A DNA stretch of 64,000 nt from Epithemia pelagica (taxonomy: Eukaryota; Bacillariophyta; Bacillariophyceae; Surirellales; Surirellaceae): the NCBI GenBank assembly GCA_946965045.2, contig OX337242.1, forward strand, positions 1,426,001-1,490,000, read 5' to 3'. Positions 19,645-30,279 of the stretch are shown here, piece by piece (position 1 is the first letter of the stretch; the number at the start of each line of letters is the position of its first letter). Both the position numbers and the translations under genes were made by a program. Below the pieces are notes generated by a model. The model had not been told where the DNA came from and made no database searches. It worked only from the letters and a program-made list of their open reading frames with translations.

Positions 19645-20054
19645 TGTTCAATTCTCACAAGATGGTGAGTCCATTGTCCGTCGATGAGGTTTCATGTTGA
19701 GACAACGTGACAAAAGCATGGCAAGAGCGGTGGTGCCAGCTCATCATTCTGCTACTGCTTCCTAAGAACATCGTCGTCATCGTTCCCGCGCACTCTCTAT
19801 CGTGCGCTACTGAAATTCTGCTTCCGAATAGATATCATCAGACACGGAAAGGTCGCGCATTAAGCTTCCGTGTAACAGCGCCAGTCCATTCTTCCCGCCA
19901 AAGCCGGACCAGAACAGAGTCCGAGCATGGCGAACCGAAACCACAACACTCCCATAAACTCAACCGATTAGTTTCGTGAATCAAAATCCGGTGATTGTGA
20001 TTTGTATGAAGAACTTTCCAGCCTCCATTGGCATGAAGAGCAGACCACCAACAG

Positions 20055-21921
20055 ATGAGACGCCAACCACCCAAAGATTTTGAAAGTGTATGCTCGTATA
20101 GCGAGCTCAATGGAGACAGCCCGACAAAGCTGCACCAACAGCCTATCAATGACAGTTGTGCTTCTCCGGATGTAAAGGAAGGCGATGGCGTTTTCCGAAT
20201 CGACCCCACCATCACAAGCAATATTTTGAAATACAAGGACAATAGTTCATTCTGGGAGCGCTGGAATGAGTTTTGGTTTCCACACAACGTCCCTCGAGCT
20301 TGTCAGCTGTTTCGCAAGGAGAATATTGCGGTTCCAGCATGCTACTTGCTCGTGGGGTTGCTACAGGGATTATCGGGTCCGCTTATTAACGTGTTGCCAC
20401 TGGATATGGGAGCCTCGGAAGCACAACAAGTGACTGTCGCCATCTTGACGCAACTTCCCTCCTCCTTCAAAATGTTTTTTGGATTTCTCAGCGACACCGT
20501 GCCCCTTTTTGGATATCGTCGCAAATCTTACATGGTCATTGGATGGCTCATCACCAGTTTCGCTGCCTTAGTTCTCCTTTACGTTATTGGCAGCGACTTG
20601 AAAAAAGTGACCCCAGCGAGTTCCAACTGCTTCTCGTCTTTAGATGGAGCGCAGAATTACGAGAACTACAACGATATGCAACAAGATGGCAATGACGACG
20701 GTATGATCTTTGAAGATGCTCCAGAGTCACCCATGATTCGATTCTTGGCACTTTGCTTCTTGATTTACGGCTGTGGCGTATGGATGGCCGATGTAATGGC
20801 TGATGCAGTCGTTGCTGAAAAGGCTAAGTTGGAGCCAATCGAGAGTCGAGGATCACTGCAATCAACCTGCTATTCGTATCGCTTTTTTGGCGTCATGTGC
20901 GCTGTTCCTGTTTCAACGTATCTGTACACGGCTTACGGACCTTACTACGTTATTCTACTCCTTTCGATCTTGCCCTTGATGGTTCTTCCTGCCATTTATT
21001 CTCTGGAGGAAGTTATACCACTCGGGTACAAGTCCACTTGGGAACATTGCTTGGAAATTTGGCACACCGTCTGTAGTCGTGCTACATGGCAACCAATGGG
21101 ATTTGTGTTTTTGTACAAAACTCTGCAAGTGAGCAATGCTGCGGGGAAGGAGTTTTCGCGGACCGTCCTACACTTTTCCTCCTGCCAACTGAATCTCATG
21201 TTTTTTGTGGCCCTACTACTGCTCTACGTGGGGATTCTAATGTACAAGTACTGCTGGATTCAATCTTCCTGGCGCACCGTTTATCTTATCACAACCGCAT
21301 TCGGCTTGTTGTTTGGTGGATTGCATCTCATGCTCATTTATGGCCATACCTTGGGTCTTCCACCCTTTTGGTTTGCGGTCGGTCAGAATGCTTTTTCCGA
21401 GTTTGTGGAAGGAGTGCAATTTCTTCCAACAACCATTATGATGGTTCATCTTTGTCCTGAAGGAAGTGAGGTACGTCCAGCTGTCCATGAATACAATATG
21501 TGGGAAGAAAGTTTTGTCTTGCTCATCATCTTGTGCACGTGTTCTATGCTTCCTAAAGGGTGCAAGCTATGCCTTATTCACCTCGGTGATGAACACTGGA
21601 TTGACGTTGAGTGCGATTCTATCCACTGCTTTGTTAGGAATATGGGATGTGTCGAAGCAAACCTTGCAACAGGGAAACTTAGATGGAATGGTCAAGTTGA
21701 CCTATTTAGTCACTGCGATTAAGTTTTTGGGCATTTTCTTTGTGGGTTGGCTCCCCCACGGCAAGGAAGAATTGGCCAAACTTGGCCAAGATGGAGCCGC
21801 TGGTGGACGGTCGAAAGTTGGTGGTTTCGTCTTCTTGACAGTCGCATTGTTGGCCATTGCCTACACCATCTCCTCGGGACTACTCAATATTATGGCTCCC
21901 GGGTGGATGGGAGAATCCTAA
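20055..21921 (+). CDS. Folate-biopterin transporter (BT1/FBT family, MFS)
   Basis: Exons 20055-21470 and 21559-21921 with an 88-bp GTACGT...AAAG intron; 592 residues. It is a multi-pass protein of about 12 helices. BT1-family landmarks: 'VGLLQGLSGPLINVLPLDMGASEAQ', 'QLPSSFKMFFGFLSDTVPLFGYRRKSYM' (the D-x-x-P-x-x-G-x-R-R-K loop after helix 2), 'WMADVMADAVVAEKAKLE', 'GSLQSTCYSYRFFG', and a C-terminal half with 'EGASYALFTSVMNTG' created exactly at the exon junction. Known members carry folates, biopterin or related pteridines, and some are plastid or parasite membrane proteins. The substrate here is not determined. The first about 70 residues are cytosolic and unconserved. Divergent from the gene at 18796-19644. 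Confidence 0.85.
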
Positions 21922-22019
21922 CTGGTTAGGAGGTGGGTAAATGAGAGCGGCTTTACTGCTCGTTGTATTCATGGACGATCACTAGAGGGATCTTTCAAAA
22001 ATTCACCAGCATGGAGGAG

Positions 22020-22160
22020 GAGAGCTTGAATGTGTTCAACAGGAAGGCACAGGTTAGCGATATGGTCCCTTGTCTTGAACGTCCTGCCGACTACCTGATT
22101 GGCCAATTACGAGAGCGTCTCCAAGCAAAATTATCCATTGGATCTACCGAATTTTGGTAG
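22020..22160 (+). pseudogene. EME1 3'-end remnant
   Basis: The bases around 22044-22110 translate to 'KAQVSDMVPCLERPADYLIGQL', nearly the EME1 segment coded at about 16132-16204. After an internal deletion the bases around 22127-22155 match the last EME1 codons before the stop (about 16366-16400, 'WMYRIF'). The remnant keeps orientation and position relative to the desaturase downstream, exactly as in copy A. It cannot encode a nuclease subunit and is best read as a decaying product of segmental duplication. Confidence 0.75.
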
Positions 22161-22232
22161 TCACTGATTTCAGCTAAAACGAGCTACGGGGCACCTCTGG
22201 TTGGAAAACTTTACATTAAAAATGTGGAGATA

Positions 22233-23268
22233 TTAATCCTTCTTGGATGATGAAAGTTCCCATGGGCGAGGCAATGGCTTGGGCAAAGGCACGCCATTGG
22301 CTGCGTCGCGGTCTCGCCGAGCCCGACCAAGAACCCAGGCAGAGGTCCCTCGTTTCCGTCCCCATACCAGTCCTACGCTGGCCAACAGGTCAATGAAAAG
22401 TTTGGAAGGATTGAATTGACTTGAAACACCAAACTCAGATGCAGCGTAGTCAAAAGGGTATTTGTGGTGCCAGTTGTGCCACCCCTCACCAACGGAAAGG
22501 AATGACACAATGGGGTTTTCGGATGGGCACGAGACAACATCATACGGGTGGTCTCCATACAAATGACCAGCCGAGTTGACAAGCCATGTAAGGTGCAACA
22601 CTGCGCAGTAACGGAGTCCACCAGCTACCAAGAAGGCAGTCCAGAAGTTTTCACCCCAGCAGTAATGTGCAACTTGTGCGGGCATTACATAGCACATGTA
22701 CAAGGCAAACCACGGGTCCAACTTTTCCTGAAACAGAACGATGGGATCATCCAAAAGATCAGAAACATCAATCTCGTTTCGTGCTTTGACAACCTCAGGA
22801 TGCTTCTTCACAAACATCCAGCCCAGATGGGCAAAGAAAAACCCTCGCGTGGCGTTATGAGGGTCTGCATCAGTGTCGCTAAACTTGTGATGAACTCTGT
22901 GGTCGCGAGCCCAGAAGTAGATTGAACCTTGATTTGCGATAGAATTGAATAACATCAAAAACAGTCGCACGAGGAAACTAGCTTCGTAAGATCTGTGAGA
23001 CCAAAGTCTGTGGACTCCAACCGTGATACCAAACGAGCTGCGGATACGAGAGGATAATGAGAGATGGACGTATTCACCAGTAGGAGTTAGGGCGTACTCA
23101 CCTTATCGGCCATAATGCGCAAGCCCACATCAGTGTGTCTTTCGAGCATTGAGGGATGTGTAAGATACCCATTAACGCAACAATATGAACAAAACTTAGA
23201 TAGATGATCATTGGATAGTTCAACTTTCCCTCCTTCCAGTGGGTTGACATAATATTCATCGCTTCCAT
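22233..23268 (-). CDS. Acyl-CoA delta-9 desaturase, copy B
   Basis: Exons 23102-23268 and 22233-23037 on the minus strand, separated by a 64-bp GTGAGT...CGCAG intron; 323 residues, the same exon lengths as copy A. His boxes 'HRLWSH', 'HRVHHK' and 'GWHNWHHKYP' are intact and there is no frameshift, so it should be active. It is nearly identical to copy A in the C-terminal 120 residues and more diverged in exon 1 (for example 'MEAMNIMSTHWKEGKLNYP' against 'METLNTISYHYKEGNLNYP') and around residues 130-150. Such patchiness suggests gene conversion in the 3' half or relaxed selection in exon 1. The intron has changed length (64 against 111 bp). The hAT transposon begins about 300 bp upstream, so its promoter may be affected. 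Confidence 0.92.
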
Positions 23269-23568
23269 GATCACAAACTATCTTGGGCGGATTGGCCAGT
23301 TCTCTGTTTCAACTGAGTTCACAAAAAAATGACATCGAAAAGTTGCCAGACATGCAGGCCTGGAGCGAACATGACAAGAAGAGATGCAGATGTATTCCCA
23401 TTTCCCTTCGTCCGCGACCGCAACATCCGCTAACATTGATTGAGGGACACGGTATGTATCCCTCTGGGAAGTTCGGAACAGTTCTGTCAAAGAAGACACA
23501 TATATTATATGCAAAAGCGCTCAGCAACGTTATGTGTCTAAACTGGGTCTCACTTTGCGTGAACGGCA

Positions 23569-23576
23569 GTTGGCAG
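23569..23576. repeat. hAT target-site duplication, left
   Basis: GTTGGCAG immediately before the element; an identical 8-mer follows the right end at 30647-30654. Eight-base duplications are diagnostic of hAT insertion. Confidence 0.92.
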
Positions 23577-23592
23577 CAGGGTCTGGAAGTCA
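23577..23592 (+). repeat. hAT terminal inverted repeat, left
   Basis: CAGGGTCTGGAAGTCA. It matches the reverse complement of the right end (CAGGGTCTGGAATTCA) at 15 of 16 positions. The CAGGG start is typical of hAT ends. Confidence 0.92.
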
Positions 23593-23599
23593 TTTTATG

Positions 23600-24015
23600 T
23601 GCCATCTAAACTTGAATGTAGATTGATTATTCACTTTTCCAATCAGTTTAGAATTCAATTAAGAATTAACGATTCACTTCACGACATATACACAATTGAA
23701 TTAATCTTGAAAGTGTACTAATTTACGGATAGTAAATGAACTTAATTACCAAAGTCAATTATGTTTACAATCAATAAATTCACTTAACTTTACTATTCCC
23801 CTATTTCATACCCTTTGAATTGAATTCAATCCCCAATTCCCTTTTCGAACCAATTGGAATTAAATTCCAATCCCAATTCCCTTTTCGAACGAATTTGAAT
23901 TGAATGAATCATTCCCAATTCACACCACCATTCAGAACAAATGAATTACACATTCACAAATTCCATTCATTCTCTGAATTATGACTCACAGTCACACACT
24001 GTACACCTTATCCTT
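23600..24015. repeat. Left subterminal repeat region of the hAT element
   Basis: AT-rich tract composed of variants of AATTGAATT and of the unit CCAATTCCCTTTTCGAAC, present exactly twice 40 bp apart (23833-23850 and 23873-23890). Related GAATTG/GGGAATTG words fill the right flank. In known hAT elements subterminal repeats bind transposase; that function is inferred here. The promoter of the glycosylase gene must overlap the right part. Confidence 0.65.
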
Positions 24016-24199
24016 TCTCCACCATTATAGTCGTACAACATACAACTAAGAAGATGTTAGGTACGCCTGTATGTTTCAGTATCGACGAACAGCAACACAC
24101 TCCTTTGTGGAGCTTGTCCATATTCCTGATGTCTTCCATCTTACACCATTGTACATCGTATACTCTCAGTCGTCACATTTTATCGTACCTATTGTCTCA

Positions 24200-26128
24200 A
24201 TGAGCTCCCAACAATACCCAAGTAGTTGTCGCCCAACAATATCTTTGTCAAGCATATGCTCTCCTGTTGTTTCTCTCTCTCAAGCTCCACACTCATTTTT
24301 CAAATTCATTCGAGAAGAACTCCCAGACTTGTCAACCATGTCTTTTGATTTGAGAATGGAAGCAATACAAGACACCATTCTTGTTTGGCTCATTCGAGAA
24401 GATGCTTCAATTCGCTACACTTCGTGCTCTCTTGATATTCTGACAAGCCATCCATGTCAGATCAAGCCATCTCTTTCTATGGACCAATCCATCTACCTTA
24501 TCTCATTACTGGTTCACCATGGTTTATATCCCTCGCAAGAAATTCCCACCAACTTCCTGTTGAGCAACCCCAAGTTCAAAATGAGCCGGCCTAAAGATGA
24601 TTTCCCAGTATTGCACCTCCACTGCAGCTGTCAACCTATGTATGAAGTCGGCACCGAAGACATTGGATACAAAGAAGCAATTGAATATGTATTGTTGAAT
24701 GGGCAAATTGATACTCAAGAAGACCTCAATGTTCAATCGATGGAAGACTATTTTCTGGAGTGGATGATACATCGTGATGCACTCATTTCTGTTTCTACAT
24801 CACACAACAGAACAATTCACCCAGTCTCTATCGATCCTCTCTTACACTGCATTGCTACATCAATGTTGTCCCAAATATCCAACAAGATTATATCCCAAGG
24901 AGATCCAACCATTCTGTCTACTCCAGTAACTACTCCTCCAGATTCGATTGTACCTGCTGATTCCTTCCCCATTGATGGACCATCTCCACCCACATCACCA
25001 TCTCAATCGACAAAACCATCTCCAGTCAATGCAAAACACAACTCATCATCACAAGAAATCGCTGTTGCAAAGCCAAAGCCTGACACTCCGACAAAGCGAT
25101 CTTCTGTTGCCAAACACAGCAACCCACCATATTCTCAGATTATGACTCGCAAACAATATGCCACCGCCGCCAACCTCCTCATTAAAGCATCCAGAGCAAG
25201 GCGACAAATCTGCTACAAAGATAAGAACAATATTCGACACATGCCTGGTCAACCTGTTCGTTTGAAACCCAATGATCTCTCCTTGTACAACAAAACAAAA
25301 AGTTGCCCCCCCACAATATCTGAACAGACTTTGAGAAAGAGGGTTGTTGACTTGCAGTATTTGAAAAAGCTTCATGAACATTTCCTTTCCAAAGGTCTGG
25401 AAGCTCCAAGAGACAGTTGGGAAGACTGGATTAACGACCATCTCTCACCAGAATCCGACCGAGCCTTCATGTGCTTGGTTGTGATTCTTATGAGTTCCAG
25501 CACAAGCGACAAACAATTAGCTAAAGTGGTACCCACTTTGTTCCAATGTGGGTTTGTCTCTAGTCGGGCAACCAGTGACATTGCACTCAACTATGGGATG
25601 GACGCTGTATGTTCCCTATTGGCAGAGACTGGTCTATATTATAAGAATGCTGAGGCTATCGTCAGCGCAGCAGACTACTTCATCCAACGGCATTCTGGAA
25701 TTATACCAGAAACCATTACGGTGCAAGAACTAACGTGTCTGCATGGGGTTGGGTACAAGACTGCCACAATTGTCTTGGCATTTGCATTTCAAAGAATTGA
25801 CGGAATTCCAACTGATGTGCATGTACATCGCTGCTCTCGAGCCCTGGGATGGATCCCCAAATCATGCAACGACCCAGACATGTGCTCGGCTTTGTTGGAG
25901 TCTTGGATTCCAAAGGAGTACTGGGAATGGGTCAACCCAATGTTTGGAGCGCTCGGGCAACTAATACAAGACCCAAAGACACGTCACCAATGTTCAGAAA
26001 TCCAGATGGATTTCACAGTCCGTCGTCTTGACAAAGACCATAAGAAGAAACTCTTAGACAGCAAAGAGATCTACAACCTACACAACAATTTCCTTCATTT
26101 GTATCGGTCCTATTGCAGTTCCTCATGA
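24200..26128 (+). CDS. HhH-GPD (endonuclease III-type) DNA glycosylase fused to a novel N-terminal region, transposon cargo
   Basis: Single exon. The frame opens at 24071; 24200 ('MSSQQYPSS') is preferred, giving 642 residues. C-terminal about 200 residues: endonuclease III-like helical fold with 'LVVILMSSSTSDKQLAKVVPTLF' (as in LLSAQATD of EndoIII), 'GLYYKNAEAIVSAADYFI', the helix-hairpin-helix 'LTCLHGVGYKTATIVLAF' containing the catalytic Lys (about 520), and 'IPTDVHVHRCSRALGWIP' with the catalytic Asp (about 539), 19 residues later. The four cysteines of the C-terminal 4Fe-4S cluster are absent. 'RALGWIP' recalls the RLGWVPL segment of plant DEMETER-type glycosylases (weak). The N-terminal region holds two related about 55-residue units ('MEAIQDTILVWLIREDA', 'VQSMEDYFLEWMIHRDA') and a Pro/Ser linker. 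Inferred activity: bifunctional glycosylase/AP lyase; the substrate base is unknown. Confidence 0.83.
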   Translation: MSSQQYPSSCRPTISLSSICSPVVSLSQAPHSFFKFIREELPDLSTMSFDLRMEAIQDTILVWLIREDASIRYTSCSLDILTSHPCQIKPSLSMDQSIYLISLLVHHGLYPSQEIPTNFLLSNPKFKMSRPKDDFPVLHLHCSCQPMYEVGTEDIGYKEAIEYVLLNGQIDTQEDLNVQSMEDYFLEWMIHRDALISVSTSHNRTIHPVSIDPLLHCIATSMLSQISNKIISQGDPTILSTPVTTPPDSIVPADSFPIDGPSPPTSPSQSTKPSPVNAKHNSSSQEIAVAKPKPDTPTKRSSVAKHSNPPYSQIMTRKQYATAANLLIKASRARRQICYKDKNNIRHMPGQPVRLKPNDLSLYNKTKSCPPTISEQTLRKRVVDLQYLKKLHEHFLSKGLEAPRDSWEDWINDHLSPESDRAFMCLVVILMSSSTSDKQLAKVVPTLFQCGFVSSRATSDIALNYGMDAVCSLLAETGLYYKNAEAIVSAADYFIQRHSGIIPETITVQELTCLHGVGYKTATIVLAFAFQRIDGIPTDVHVHRCSRALGWIPKSCNDPDMCSALLESWIPKEYWEWVNPMFGALGQLIQDPKTRHQCSEIQMDFTVRRLDKDHKKKLLDSKEIYNLHNNFLHLYRSYCSSS

Positions 26129-26271
26129 GTCAATTTCTTATTAGTTACTATCTGTTTTTCCTTGTTTGTTCTTTTTCTTTTTGGTTCTCGCATGTATCTT
26201 GTATGTAGTCGTTCTCGTTTGTAGTTGTACGTAGTCTTTTTTGTTTTCTGTTCCGTCATGTTCTGTATTTA

Positions 26272-29200
26272 TCAGTGGTCTTCATTACTGTTATTGGTGC
26301 GGCGTCGCGGACTTGTCCATCGTTGTTGTTGTCGTTGTTCTTCTTGCTGCTCTCCGATGTGTTCTGCAGGAGGTGGTTTCTTTGCTCTCGACGATTTGGA
26401 CTTGGACTTTGTTCGAGATGCCGATTCTTGAATGGATTGTTGGCGCACTCTTTTGGAAGATGCACTCGTTTGAGTTGTTGCCTTCCTTTTTGATAAGGTG
26501 GTGGATCTTTGGGTTGTTGGTGTGGTACTGTGTGTAGCAGGAGTTGTCGTCAAAACGATTCCTGTCACACTTCCTTGAACACTTGCACTGGTACTGTTGC
26601 CTTGATCTGTCGTTGATGTAGTGGGATTCATTGTTCGATTTGAAGATGCAGAAATACTAGAACCAGCCATCAAGTTCATTTGTTGTAGTTTGACCGCCTC
26701 AATGATGCAAGCATCACTATCTGACTGAAATGGGTCCTTGTCTTTCCCAAGACGACCCATGCATTCCATTTGTTCCTTGTCCCCTTCGTCCACTATATCA
26801 ATGAGCACTACGTCATCGAATTTTTGTACCAAATCCAGATCAGAATCACTGCATTTGTATTCGTATTCTGAACCAACAATCCCATCGTTCCCTTCGTCTT
26901 CATCAAGTTCAATTTGTTCCCGGGCCTTGTGGTGCTTCTGCATATCTTTTACACCCTTCAAAATGGTTTTCAGACGTTTCATATGACCTTGAGTGGTCCC
27001 TTCAGCAATGGAATCCCATACCGAGACTTCATCGGTTCCCTGCTCATGTTCCTCAGCAGCTTCATTTTGTTCTTCATTATCTTCGCCACTGCCGTTGTCA
27101 GTTCCATTGTTGTCTTCATCGTCATCGTCATCAACCACGGAGATTACTTCCGCCTCTACTTCGGCCTGGGCCTCGTCTCTCTCTTGGCTTGAAGCTGTTC
27201 TTTGTTGGTTCTGCAGTTGCTCCTGTTGACTTATCTGGCGCTGTGTGGCATTACTCCTAGCTTGCTCCTCGGCCTTACCCCTGGTTTGCGCTTCGTCCTC
27301 GTTCTCTGTGGTGTGTTGAGATTTCTTTTTCAGGGTCATTTCATTAACCTCAATCTCTCCACGAACCTTTCTTGTTACCATCTCCATGGTGCGAATCTCG
27401 AAATGTTTCTTGAGCTCGTTCCTCATCAATCTATTGCTATCAAACCATGAGGAGAAAGAAAATATCCTCTCTTGGAAAGCGTTTGTAGAAGGCTTCGAGA
27501 GCCACACGAGGGCACTTGGGAAAATCATCCTGAAATTACTCTTGTTCGCCTGCCACCACTGTAAGACATCAAAATACTTGCCCACACTGTTGAAATCTTG
27601 ATCATTACATGCCTGTCTGAACTTTTTCTTTTCTTGAGGCGTCCATTTTGGTGACTTTTCAGAAAAAAGAACGGTGGGATACTCCCTAATCAACGATTCC
27701 CAGGAATTGTGGATAATGCGCTGACAGTAATCCTTGAACCCCTTGAATTCGTTGTTACATTGTTCTCTAAAGCTCTTCTTCTGCTCGTCCAACGTGTTAA
27801 GATTGTTGTTTTCCACGGACGTGCTGTCTTCATTCTCTCCATGATTCCGAAAAATATTGAACACATCGTCATCATCCGAGTCGTCGTGTTCTATATCTAC
27901 AACCTCCTCATTGGCTGTCCCGGCCATTGGGGCTGGTCCATTCATTGCCAACCTTTCAGGAGTGGAAAACTTTGCTACCATGTCATCAACAAATTGTTTT
28001 TGGATTCTGGAGACGTCGTTGTCGTCGTAGATCTTGATTTTTTTCAGGATGTACGGTGCCATGTAGCAGAGAAACGGATGACCGCAGATAGCATTCTCTG
28101 CATGGACGTCGTCACCATTCATCATGTAGGTGCGAAATTCACGTAGAAGCCGGTTAATAAGCATCCGTGAGGCGGGCAGTAAATCTGCAAACTTGATATT
28201 TTTCCTTTTGGAACGGAGTTTCTCTATGGTTAACCTGGCATCCCAACGTTGGAACTCTGTGTCTAGTTCTGTGGGGTTCACAAGCAGAACAGAGACACCG
28301 TTGTCTTTGTGGTATTTGATTCCATGATGGCAACCAAAGATTTCCAGCAAAGAGCCTGCAGCAGAGGAAGGATCGTCTGCTTGTAAGGACGTGGCGCATT
28401 TCTTGAGTGGAGAAAGAATTCCTTCGAATTCTGCTATGGCCTGCCAGTCCTCCTTGGACAGATAATTCTCGCGGAAGTCTTTGTCTACAGAAAACTAAAC
28501 TCTTGTGAATTGTAGTCATCCATGACGTACTTATCACGTAGGAGATCATGGAATGTGAGAGCGCATCCGAGAACCCTGGTTGTGTTCGGCGTACGGATCT
28601 CCACTACAACTTGGTGATTTTTTGTTGCGTAGTCCCTCAATGCCTGGAATCTCTTCTTTCTCTTCGTCATCAGGATTGAAGCTAACTTCAAGGCTTTCTT
28701 GTATGTGTCCACAAATCCGGGAAACTGGTCGATTACCCTTCCCCCCCTTCGTCGTACAGCCAAGCCGGTGGCGTGCTTAAGAATTAATTCCGCACGATGC
28801 ATATCGCACTTTCCTCCAGTCTGATTTCCCACAATGTACTTTCCGGCAAGGACTGCCGAATTTGTATTGTCGTTTACGGAAGAGGAGAGGTCAGACTGCG
28901 TAATTCCAACGGTTGTGAGGATTTTAAGTGTGTGGGTCGCCACTTGGGCTGCTGTGTGGCCGTCTGTTTCGCAGAGACCTACGGGAATCTTGTAAAACAC
29001 GCAATTCCTGGGGTCAATCAGCATTAGGCACAATCCAAGGATGTCTTTTTGATGGCCTTGCCATATGTCATGACAAATTGTGGCGAAGGGAATTGTTTTG
29101 CCACAAATTAGCTTGTAGGCCATCCGGACATTCAGGCATAGGGAGGAAACAGTTTGGAGAAAATTGTTGTAGGAATCAAGTCGCTTGCGTATGATGGCTT

Positions 29201-30042
29201 TGTTGCTCATGACACAATCTTTTGTCGACAGCTTCTGGGCGTTAAGAATGGTGAATTCCAGCATAGCTCGGAAGGACTTCTTTTCCACTGTTGAAGTGGG
29301 TAAGCCGTTGTCGTTGACAAACTGGTAGATTGATTGTTGAAACTTGATTCTAGCCTCGTCCTTTGACATCATGGAACCCTTGTAGGATGTCATAAGTGGT
29401 TGGTTGCTTTCTACATTGGACTTCGGTCCATTTTTTTTTTCGTTCCATTTCTTCTTTCACATGCGGATGGAAAGAATCCATATGTTGGCTAACATTCGAA
29501 GAGGAGCCACTTTTCTTCTGCTTGCTGACACCACAGAGGATGGTAGAGGCGAAAAAAGACTTGTCTGGGTCTTCAAAGCAAATCGGGCACACCACAAGAC
29601 GCTTACATATGGATCCCCATGACTTTTTGGGTGCTGTTTGGTCCTCTTTTGATGCTTGGTTGAGTACAGCAAAGCATCGAGAAATACCTTCCATTTTGCT
29701 AACTTCTTTGGTGTCAAGTCTTGCTTGTAATTCTGTTAACTGGCAAAAGTCCAAGTGTCTCACTGTTCCCCAGTAGGTATTCAGATTCTTGAAATGCTCT
29801 CTCGGTGGACTTTTGAGGAAGGGGACATAGTCTTTCTCTTTCTTGATTTCTTGATGAATTGCTTCGGTTCGTTGGGCTTGGGTAGGGTGTTGCCTATTCT
29901 GTTGATTGTTGTTCCCTTGGGGGGCTAAAGCAGCGGGTGGGTTCTTGTCTTGCTGTGCAGGTGGAGGGTCTGGGTTCTCTGCTTGTGTGGGATGAGCCGG
30001 GGGTGTCTCCTCTTGTTCTGCCATCGTCGGTTGTGTTGACAT
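26272..30042 (-). CDS. hAT transposase (BED finger, RNase H-like, dimerisation domain), split by a small intron and a one-base frame jump
   Basis: Minus strand. Start chosen at 30042 ('MSTQPTMAEQEE'); an upstream Met exists at 30273. Segment 1 carries a Pro/Gln-rich N terminus and a BED zinc finger ('CPICFEDPD', then 'HMDSFHPH'). At an A10 run (29431-29440 on the plus strand) the frame must move by one base to reach segment 2. That segment has the RNase H-like core: 'ICHDIWQG' (first Asp), 'VNDNTNS' (second Asp) and 'KCDMHRAELILKH'. A 53-bp GTGATA...TAG intron (28485-28537) joins it to segment 3 with 'WLSKPSTNAFQERIFS', the hAT C-terminal domain with the third acidic residue. One deleted A plus this intron gives an exact 1,239-codon frame. 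A roughly 400-residue tail, first acidic then Lys/Arg/Ser-rich, follows the dimerisation domain and is unusual for hAT transposases. Confidence 0.85.
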
Positions 30043-30279
30043 GATGGTAGATCCAGACAGGGTGGACAAGGATGCTGGGCTTTGAAGATGATTAAGACGC
30101 ACAATCAAGCCAGACAACATGTGTTGCAAGCTGCAACAGACAATGAACTGTTGAAGGATTGGTGGATGGACGGTAGAGGTGAGAGGTAAGAGAGTGTCAC
30201 AAGTCACAAAGATGAGGCGGTTGAAGGTAGGGTCACTGTGTGATATTGTATAGAAACGTAATTCACATGACACATTGGG

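Larger units (their letters stand above)
22020..23545. repeat. Segmental duplication, copy B
   Basis: Partner of the block at about 16120-18310, in the same orientation. It comprises the EME1 remnant, desaturase copy B and a shortened upstream region. Its recognisable homology ends close to the hAT insertion point at 23569, which therefore post-dates or bounds the duplication. Confidence 0.68.

Noticed and set aside
21963-22160. Possible small independent gene of 65 residues
   Set aside because: Its only recognisable part is a piece of EME1, so it is annotated as a pseudogene remnant.
23600-24015. AT-rich repeats considered as centromere-like or satellite DNA
   Set aside because: They end exactly inside hAT termini with target duplications and recur at the other end, so they are part of the transposon.
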